From: Rhodospirillales bacterium
Lineage (GTDB): Bacteria; Pseudomonadota; Alphaproteobacteria; Rhodospirillales; JAOUPW01
NCBI GenBank assembly: GCA_029879665.1
Contig: JAOUPW010000013.1
Span: 1-12,878, forward strand
Direction: 5' to 3'
Length of the DNA stretch: 12,878 nt
Positions 8,017 to 12,878 of the stretch are shown here, one piece after another (position 1 is the stretch's first letter; every line of letters begins with the position of its first letter). The notes under the pieces are model-generated. The model searched no databases. It saw only the letters and a list, made by a program, of their open reading frames with translations, and was not told where the DNA came from. A program made the translations under genes and the position numbers.

Positions 8017-9426
8017 TCATTCGGTTGTTTCCGTAACGTCGTTAATCCGGCCCAGCGTTTCTTCACGGCCCAGAACCTCCATTACCTCGAAAATTCCGGG
8101 AGATGTCGTTGACCCGGACAATGCCGCACGAAGCGGTTGGGCGACCATGCCCAGTTTTAGACCTTCTTCCTCGGCGAATTTGCGAACCGTTTCTTCCAGA
8201 TTCGCAGTTGACCATGCAGAAAGCTGTTCAAATAGACGGTGCAGGCGTTTAAGCCGTTCCCGGGTTTTTGTGTCCAGTATTTTAGCCGCTTTTTCGCTTA
8301 ACGGCAAAGGTCGCGTAAACGCGTAAAAGGCAGCATTTTCAGCAAGTTCCAAGATCGTTTTGGCACGTTCTTTCAGGCCGGGTATCCCGCGCAATATTCT
8401 CCCCCGTGTTGCTTCATCCAGAGCGGTCCCGGTCTTTTCCTCCAATATTGGAATAATAAGACCCGACAACCGCCCGTCCTCGGCCTTTCGGATGTAATTT
8501 CCATTGAGATTGGTGAGTTTATCCATATCGAACCGCGCGGCCGCCTTGCCCACTCCGTCGAGATCGAACCATTCAACGGCCTGTTCACGGCTGAAAATTT
8601 CGTCATCGCCATGGGACCATCCCAGGCGAACAAGATAATTGCACAGCGCTTCCGGTAAAAAACCCATCTCCCTGTACGCTTCAACCCCCAAGGCGCCGTG
8701 CCGTTTGGAAAGTTTTGCTCCATCCGCCCCATGAATCAGGGGGATATGAGCGAATTCAGGAATGTCCCACCCCATCGCCTTGTAAAGCTGGGTCTGGCGA
8801 AAGGCATTGGTCAGATGATCGTCGCCCCGGATCACATGGGTTACGCCCATGTCGTGATCATCGACCACCACCGCAAGCATATAGGTCGGCGTTCCATCGG
8901 CGCGAAGCAGGATCATATCGTCAAGCTGGGTATTGGCGACCGTAACTTCTCCCTGCACCAGATCGTTGATTACGGTTTCTCCAGTCTGCGGCGCCTTGAA
9001 GCGGATCACCGGGGAGATTCCCGCCGGTGCCTCGGTGGGGTCCCGGTCCCGCCAGCGTCCGTCGTAACGCAGGGGGCGTTTTTCCTTTTTTGCCGCTTCT
9101 CTCATTTCCGCCAGTTCTTCCTGAGAACAATAACAGCGGTAGGCGCCGCCTTCTTCGAGAAGGCGGTTTGCCGCTTTCACGTGCTGATCTATGCAGGAAA
9201 ATTGCGATACTTCATCACCATCCCAATCCAGTTCCAGCCAACGAAGGCCGTTTAGAATTGCGGCGACGGCTTCTTCGGTGGAACGCGCCCGATCCGTATC
9301 CTCGATCCGGAGCAGAAATTTTCCTCCGTGATGGCGGGCGAACAACCAGTTGAACAGCGCCGTGCGCGCGCCTCCGATGTGGAGGAAACCGGTGGGGGAG
9401 GGGGCAAAGCGGGTAACGACGGACAT
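8017..9426 (-). CDS. gltX: Glutamyl-tRNA synthetase
   Basis: GltX charges tRNA-Glu with glutamate; in alphaproteobacteria, which generally lack GlnRS, one GluRS often also mischarges tRNA-Gln for the GatCAB amidotransferase route. I chose ATG 9426 (469 residues, opening [21 protein letters not shown]), aligned with E. coli GltX; an in-frame TTG at 9441 would add five residues. Class I signatures are HIGG (16-19) and KLSKR (238-242, the KMSKS loop). [27 protein letters not shown] and [13 protein letters not shown] are also typical. The zinc-binding region is half lost: CYC (98 and 100) is kept, but the positions of E. coli Cys125 and His127 are W125 and D127. I cannot tell from sequence whether it is the discriminating or non-discriminating type. 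It is the probable first gene of a gltX-gltA unit and is divergent from comEC. Confidence 0.96.
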   Translation of the reverse strand: MSVVTRFAPSPTGFLHIGGARTALFNWLFARHHGGKFLLRIEDTDRARSTEEAVAAILNGLRWLELDWDGDEVSQFSCIDQHVKAANRLLEEGGAYRCYCSQEELAEMREAAKKEKRPLRYDGRWRDRDPTEAPAGISPVIRFKAPQTGETVINDLVQGEVTVANTQLDDMILLRADGTPTYMLAVVVDDHDMGVTHVIRGDDHLTNAFRQTQLYKAMGWDIPEFAHIPLIHGADGAKLSKRHGALGVEAYREMGFLPEALCNYLVRLGWSHGDDEIFSREQAVEWFDLDGVGKAAARFDMDKLTNLNGNYIRKAEDGRLSGLIIPILEEKTGTALDEATRGRILRGIPGLKERAKTILELAENAAFYAFTRPLPLSEKAAKILDTKTRERLKRLHRLFEQLSAWSTANLEETVRKFAEEEGLKLGMVAQPLRAALSGSTTSPGIFEVMEVLGREETLGRINDVTETTE

Positions 9427-9603
9427 GATCGGTTCTGACAATGAAATATTCTTGATTTATAGTACGGGATGTCATGTAGCACATAATGTTAGCAAGTGCA
9501 GCATTCTCATTGAAAAATGTATAAGAATTTGGCCTACTTTATTTTTAATAAGAGCAATTCATTTATTGGTTGCCTGCAATTGGGTACTTTAAAGCAGGGC
9601 CTG
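9427..9603. promoter_or_regulatory. AT-rich divergent intergenic region (gltX / comEC)
   Basis: This 177-base gap separates the divergent gltX and comEC starts and is much more AT-rich than the genes on either side, so promoters for both directions are expected here. Candidate elements are weak: on the minus strand a TATAAA box at about 9458-9463, and on the plus strand TTGAAA at 9510-9515 followed at long spacing by TACTTT (9535-9540). None has a convincing pair of boxes at 16-18 bases, so I give no exact promoter. Confidence 0.35.
9596..9599 (+). promoter_or_regulatory. Probable ribosome binding site for comEC
   Basis: AGGG lies four bases before ATG 9604. The more distal in-frame ATG at 9517 has no Shine-Dalgarno, and the peptide it would add is polar and aromatic, unlike the family. 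This site therefore favours the shorter ComEC. Confidence 0.45.
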
Positions 9604-11691
9604 ATGGCGTGCCTGTCGGATGAACGGGACCGATGGGTTCTGTGGCTTCCGGTTCTTTTTGGTACCGGTATCGGCGTGTATTTTCTCCTCCCGGTTGAAC
9701 CGCCGGCCTGGATCGGAGCATCCGTTCTCGCCGCGGCGGTGATTTTTGGACGGCTGGCTCATCGGCGTCCGGCCCTTCTGGTTCTGATGATCGGTCTCGG
9801 CGCCGTTTCTTTCGGCTTTATGGTTATTCAGATGCGGACCGTTCAGGTTTCCGCGCCGGTGCTGACCGATCGCCTGGGCGTCGTCAGCGTCACCGGCCGG
9901 ATCGTGGTTGCGGAAACGTTGCTTCGGGGGCGCCGGGTCACCCTCGAACAACCCACCATCAGCCGGCTGAAGCCGGCTGAAACGCCGGCACGGATCCGCA
10001 TTCGCCTCAATGGGACTCAACCGGATTTCAGGCCCGGGGATTGGATCATGGTGCGCGCGTCTTTGTCGCCGCCGCCGCCGCCGGCCGCACCCGGCGCCTT
10101 TGACTTTCAACGCCAATCCTATTTCAAGCGTATTGGCGCCGTCGGTTTTTCCCTGGGTCAGGCAAGCATTCTGCCATCGTCCGGGGAAACCGGGAATATG
10201 TCTTCCGGCCTGTTCATTGCCAATCTTCGCCAGGACATTTCCGCACGGATCCGTCGACAATTGGACGGGGATGCCGGCGCCCTGGCGACCGCCCTGATGA
10301 CCGGCGACCGGGGTGGAATTACCGATCAGGTCATGCGGAATATGCGGGATTCCGGATTGGCTCATCTGTTGGCCATTTCGGGACTTCATATCGGTTTGGT
10401 CGCCGGCATCCTTTTTTTTACGTTTCGCGCCGCTCTGGCCCTGATCCCGCCCCTCGTGCTGCGCTACCCCATCAAGAAATGGGCGGCCGCCGTGTCGATC
10501 ACGGGCGCGCTGTTTTACGCCCTGATCGCGGGCGCGACGGTTCCGACCCAGCGCGCCTTTCTGATGATCGGATTGGTGCTGATGGCGGTGTTGCTGGACC
10601 GCCAGGGGTTGTCTATGCGGATGGTTGCCTGGGCCGCGGCCATCATTCTTCTGTTGAAGCCGGAAAGTCTGCTGGGGGCCAGTTTTCAACTATCCTTCGC
10701 CGCCGTCGCGGCGCTGATCGCCGCCTACGAAGTGATTACGCTTTATCGCCGCAAACGGGAAACGGGCCCGTCCGGGTGGGGCCGCCGGTTCGGCTGGTAT
10801 CTGGGGGGGATCGCCATCAGTACCCTGGTTGCGGGGCTGGCGACGGGCCCCTTTGCCATCTATCACTTCAACCGGTTCGCGGACTATAGCCTGGCCGCGA
10901 ACATCCTGTCGGTTCCGTTGACCGCGCTCTGGATCATGCCCTGTGCGGTCGCGGCGTTTCTGCTCATGCCGTTCGGTCTGGAACATCTGGCCCTGACGCC
11001 CATGGGGTGGGGGATCGAGGCGCTGATCGGAATTTCCAAGACCATTGCCGGTTGGCCGGGCGCGGTCACTTTGGTTCCGGCCATGCCGACCGGGGCCTTG
11101 GCGGTGATCGCCGTGAGCGGGGTATGGTTGATCGTGTGGCGGCGGCGTTGGCGGCTGTGGGGACTTGCCGGGATCTTGGCCGGTCTTGCCGTGATTCCCT
11201 TCGTCCGTTCCCCGGATATTCTGGTCGATGGCGGCGCCAAACTGCTCGCGGTCAAAACAGCGGAGGGGGGATATGTATTTTCAACCCTGCGTGCGGCGCG
11301 CTTCAATCGGGATATTTGGCTCCGGCGGGCGGGTATCAGCGTTCCGCCCGCGCCCTGGACCGATCTTGGGAAGGCCAAGGAGGCGCGTTTCCGTTGCGAC
11401 TCCCTTGGCTGCCTGTACCGGGCTTCGGGCCGCACCGCGACCCTGGTGCAACAGGAAGGCGCGCTGCTTGAAGATTGCTGGAGTTCCGACGTCATTGTCA
11501 GTCTTGTGCCGGTGCGCGCGCCTTGTCCGGTGCCTCGGCGGGTGATCGATCGGTTTGACCTGTGGCGCGAAGGCAGCCATGCACTATGGCTGAACGGGAA
11601 CGGAGTGCGGATCGAAAGCGTGAACGAACATAGGGGCGACCGGCCCTGGGTGGTCCGGCCTAGGGGGCGTACGGGTGGAAAAGAGAAATAA
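9604..11691 (+). CDS. comEC: ComEC/Rec2-family DNA-uptake channel protein
   Basis: ComEC is the inner-membrane channel that takes single-stranded DNA into the cytoplasm during natural transformation. With ATG 9604 the protein is 695 residues; the frame is open back to 9517. Residues about 10-75 are hydrophobic N-terminal segments. Residues about 90-190 form the OB-like DUF4131 region, including the proline run LSPPPPPAAPGAFDF. The Competence domain follows with LLAISGLHIGL (255-265), PTQRAF (314-319), SFQLSFAA (360-367) and PLTALWIMP (438-446); I count about ten membrane segments in all. The C-terminal part after DILVDGG (538-544) is globular, but I see no HxHxDH metal motif like that in Bacillus ComEC, so a nuclease role is doubtful. 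G+C content is clearly higher than in the neighbouring genes. Whether the organism is actually transformable cannot be judged from one gene. Confidence 0.9.
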   Translation: MACLSDERDRWVLWLPVLFGTGIGVYFLLPVEPPAWIGASVLAAAVIFGRLAHRRPALLVLMIGLGAVSFGFMVIQMRTVQVSAPVLTDRLGVVSVTGRIVVAETLLRGRRVTLEQPTISRLKPAETPARIRIRLNGTQPDFRPGDWIMVRASLSPPPPPAAPGAFDFQRQSYFKRIGAVGFSLGQASILPSSGETGNMSSGLFIANLRQDISARIRRQLDGDAGALATALMTGDRGGITDQVMRNMRDSGLAHLLAISGLHIGLVAGILFFTFRAALALIPPLVLRYPIKKWAAAVSITGALFYALIAGATVPTQRAFLMIGLVLMAVLLDRQGLSMRMVAWAAAIILLLKPESLLGASFQLSFAAVAALIAAYEVITLYRRKRETGPSGWGRRFGWYLGGIAISTLVAGLATGPFAIYHFNRFADYSLAANILSVPLTALWIMPCAVAAFLLMPFGLEHLALTPMGWGIEALIGISKTIAGWPGAVTLVPAMPTGALAVIAVSGVWLIVWRRRWRLWGLAGILAGLAVIPFVRSPDILVDGGAKLLAVKTAEGGYVFSTLRAARFNRDIWLRRAGISVPPAPWTDLGKAKEARFRCDSLGCLYRASGRTATLVQQEGALLEDCWSSDVIVSLVPVRAPCPVPRRVIDRFDLWREGSHALWLNGNGVRIESVNEHRGDRPWVVRPRGRTGGKEK

Positions 11692-11801
11692 GGTTCTTTA
11701 GGCGCCGTCTGTACTTTGTTAGCAGCACGGCCAAGCCAATATTAATCGTGGAAAACGGATACAACGAATTTAAGTGCAAAATAATAATGCCTCCAGTTTG
11801 T

Positions 11802-11861
11802 TCATAAATTTATGATTTTAATTATTAGAATAAATACTAGCGGGAAGAATAATAAATTTAT
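11802..11861. repeat. Pair of AT-rich palindromes (possible operator)
   Basis: TCATAAATTTATGA at 11802-11815 is a perfect 14-base palindrome. Its core ATAAATTTAT recurs exactly at 11852-11861, with start points 48 bases apart. Paired palindromes upstream of a gene can be binding sites for a dimeric repressor, but in such AT-rich DNA a chance origin is quite possible. No regulator gene is visible nearby. Confidence 0.35.
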
Positions 11862-12057
11862 ATTTAGAAAATAGCCGTTAAAGTTGTATTGTTTTGTCGA
11901 CATAACTCGCCAAATCAACATCGGCGATACATAAGTATGAAAAGCAACAGCTAAATTGAGGACCGAATAGAAAGTGTGCAGAAACTTCTCAAGAGTGGTC
12001 TTGTTACAAACGAATAATGGAGTGCAAACGTAATAAGTTCTTAAATTCTTTAATAAC

Positions 12058-12063
12058 AGGAGA
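12058..12063 (+). promoter_or_regulatory. Ribosome binding site for the secreted protein gene
   Basis: AGGAGA stands five bases before ATG 12069. This clear Shine-Dalgarno fixes the start and supports the low-G+C reading frame as a real, translated gene. Confidence 0.75.
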
Positions 12064-12068
12064 AAGTT

Positions 12069-12851
12069 ATGAAGAAAAATTTTAAATCTTTAGGCCTCAC
12101 AGTCGTGTTTTTTTTCATTATCGCCGTAAGTTTTTTTTGTTTGAATCCTAATATAGCTAATGCTGAATCACAATTTAAGGTTGGACAGAAATATAGTGGG
12201 CTTATTCAGCTTCAAAAAAATGGCCGGAGCATGCAAATCCCTCTTCCTCAAGGTGAATGGGTGGTTTCAGGACTTGAAGAAAAACAATCGCCAACTTCAA
12301 AGTCTAATATGGTAAAAGTCTATTTGTTTAACTTTGATAAAATAAGAAAAATTGTTAAAGGTGTTATCGTATTCTGGTTTCCAAATGAAAATTTTTCTTT
12401 AGGCTGGGCAGCAGACAAATGGTGCAATAGAAAAAATCATCTTTATAAAAAAGTAAAAAATAATTACGCAAGCACTAATATTGATTGCTGGGGGGTGCAC
12501 TTCGCAAGAATGACCAGTTCCAAATATCAAGCAGCAATAGATTCTTTAGCTTATGCACATAGTAACGGTTACAAGGTTCCTATAAATACCGTTTTTGCTA
12601 GATTTAAAAAAGTTGAGTATGCTGAAACGCTTCAGATATCATATTACTTTAATCCTGAGGTCGAGGGAATATCATCACCCGAATATAGTGACACTAACAA
12701 CAGTGATTATCACCCGACTAGAATTGGCCAATATCCTGATAAAAAGAAATATGTTGATAAAATTGTTGATTGGGCAAAGAACTGGAACAAATTTGTAGAC
12801 TTGGGTTTTGAAGGCAAATTAACGGCATCCCAGATGTCATCCGGTAAATGA
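12069..12851 (+). CDS. Secreted protein of unknown function, low G+C
   Basis: I cannot assign a function. The 260-residue protein has a good signal peptide: KK near the start, the hydrophobic LTVVFFFIIAVSFFCL, and a cut after NIANA at residue 32. The mature part is probably periplasmic or secreted, with no further membrane segment. Visible features are a beta-rich start with IPLPQGEWVVSG (57-68), two cysteines (C119 in DKWC and C140 in DCWGVHF) that could form a disulfide, YYFNPEVEG (192-200), and a charged helical C-terminus (KKKYVDKIVDWAKNWNKF). The blocks PLPxGEW, CWGVxH and YYFNPE remind me of uncharacterised proteins in other alphaproteobacteria, but I cannot verify this. Codon use is strongly AT-biased (about one third G+C by eye), unlike everything else here, which suggests transfer. 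The complete frame and strong ribosome binding site argue for an intact gene. Confidence 0.8.
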   Translation: MKKNFKSLGLTVVFFFIIAVSFFCLNPNIANAESQFKVGQKYSGLIQLQKNGRSMQIPLPQGEWVVSGLEEKQSPTSKSNMVKVYLFNFDKIRKIVKGVIVFWFPNENFSLGWAADKWCNRKNHLYKKVKNNYASTNIDCWGVHFARMTSSKYQAAIDSLAYAHSNGYKVPINTVFARFKKVEYAETLQISYYFNPEVEGISSPEYSDTNNSDYHPTRIGQYPDKKKYVDKIVDWAKNWNKFVDLGFEGKLTASQMSSGK

Positions 12852-12878
12852 TACCCCCCTAAATAGAGCAATAAAATA

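Larger units (their letters stand above)
11692..12068. other. AT-rich gene-free stretch after comEC
   Basis: These 377 bases contain no plausible gene on either strand and no tRNA-like or clear terminator structure. Base composition drops sharply from the G+C-rich comEC. The most distinct elements are a 14-base palindrome at 11802-11815 and a second copy of its 10-base core at 11852-11861. A weak five-base stem (TCGCC at 11907 / GGCGA at 11923) is probably chance. A promoter for the following gene must lie here or further upstream, but no good -35/-10 pair is visible. Confidence 0.6.

Noticed and set aside
9517..9603. Longer ComEC start at ATG 9517
   Set aside because: There is no Shine-Dalgarno, the region is AT-rich intergenic in character, and the added peptide has no family resemblance. 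It is not fully excluded.
9961..9980. Tandem 10-base repeat AGCCGGCTGA x2 in comEC
   Set aside because: Only two copies, in coding DNA rich in GCCGGC; no sign of a functional repeat array.
10068..10082. Five GCC trinucleotide repeats in comEC
   Set aside because: They encode the proline run common near the OB-like domain of alphaproteobacterial ComEC; simple codon bias explains them.
9589..10689. Long minus-strand open frame (366 codons) opposite comEC
   Set aside because: The predicted protein is low-complexity, dominated by Arg, Gln, Gly and His, as expected from the reverse frame of G+C-rich DNA. The plus-strand comEC has clear family motifs across the same bases.
11700..11735. Possible rho-independent terminator after comEC (GCCGT / ACGGC)
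   Set aside because: Only a five-base stem with an 18-base loop and no T tract.
12132..12146. Cys24 of the unknown secreted protein as a lipoprotein cysteine
   Set aside because: The preceding residues are SFF, which do not form a lipobox, while a good signal peptidase I site (NIANA) follows at residue 32.

Overview
The window looks like a chromosomal segment of an alphaproteobacterium, probably Rhodospirillales-like or a relative. The evidence is the gene order bamA-skp-lpxD-fabZ-lpxA-lpxI-lpxB, followed by gltA, gltX and comEC, and the use of LpxI rather than LpxH for the UDP-diacylglucosamine hydrolysis step. No RNA gene, transposase, integrase or CRISPR array is visible.

Positions 1-6453 (+ strand) form one tightly packed envelope-biogenesis operon. 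The 3' part of bamA (outer-membrane protein insertion) enters from the left. It is followed by skp/ompH (periplasmic chaperone for the same pathway), lpxD, fabZ, lpxA, lpxI and lpxB (lipid A synthesis, with FabZ of fatty-acid elongation competing for the same hydroxyacyl-ACP pool), and then a glyoxalase I gene. Junctions range from an 11-base overlap (lpxA/lpxI) and a 4-base ATGA overlap (lpxI/lpxB) to gaps of 0-18 bases, so the eight genes are probably one transcript with translational coupling.

Positions 6514-9426 (- strand) hold gltX (glutamyl-tRNA synthetase) and then gltA (citrate synthase), convergent with the operon and probably co-transcribed. The citrate synthase has an unusual Lys/Arg-rich N-terminal tail of about 58 residues ahead of an otherwise textbook type II enzyme. 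I consider this the most interesting feature of the window.

Positions 9604-11691 (+ strand) hold comEC, a multi-pass membrane protein for DNA uptake, divergent from gltX. It is visibly more G+C-rich than its neighbours and shows no metallo-beta-lactamase metal motif in its C-terminal part. The sequence then changes abruptly: 11692-12068 is an AT-rich gene-free stretch with two copies of a short palindrome, followed by a low-G+C gene (12069-12851) for a secreted protein of unknown function. In related genomes, as I recall, lexA lies at this spot, so the right end looks like acquired or rearranged DNA. I found no clear multi-gene novel system; the strongest leads are the citrate synthase tail and the unknown secreted protein with its AT-rich upstream region.
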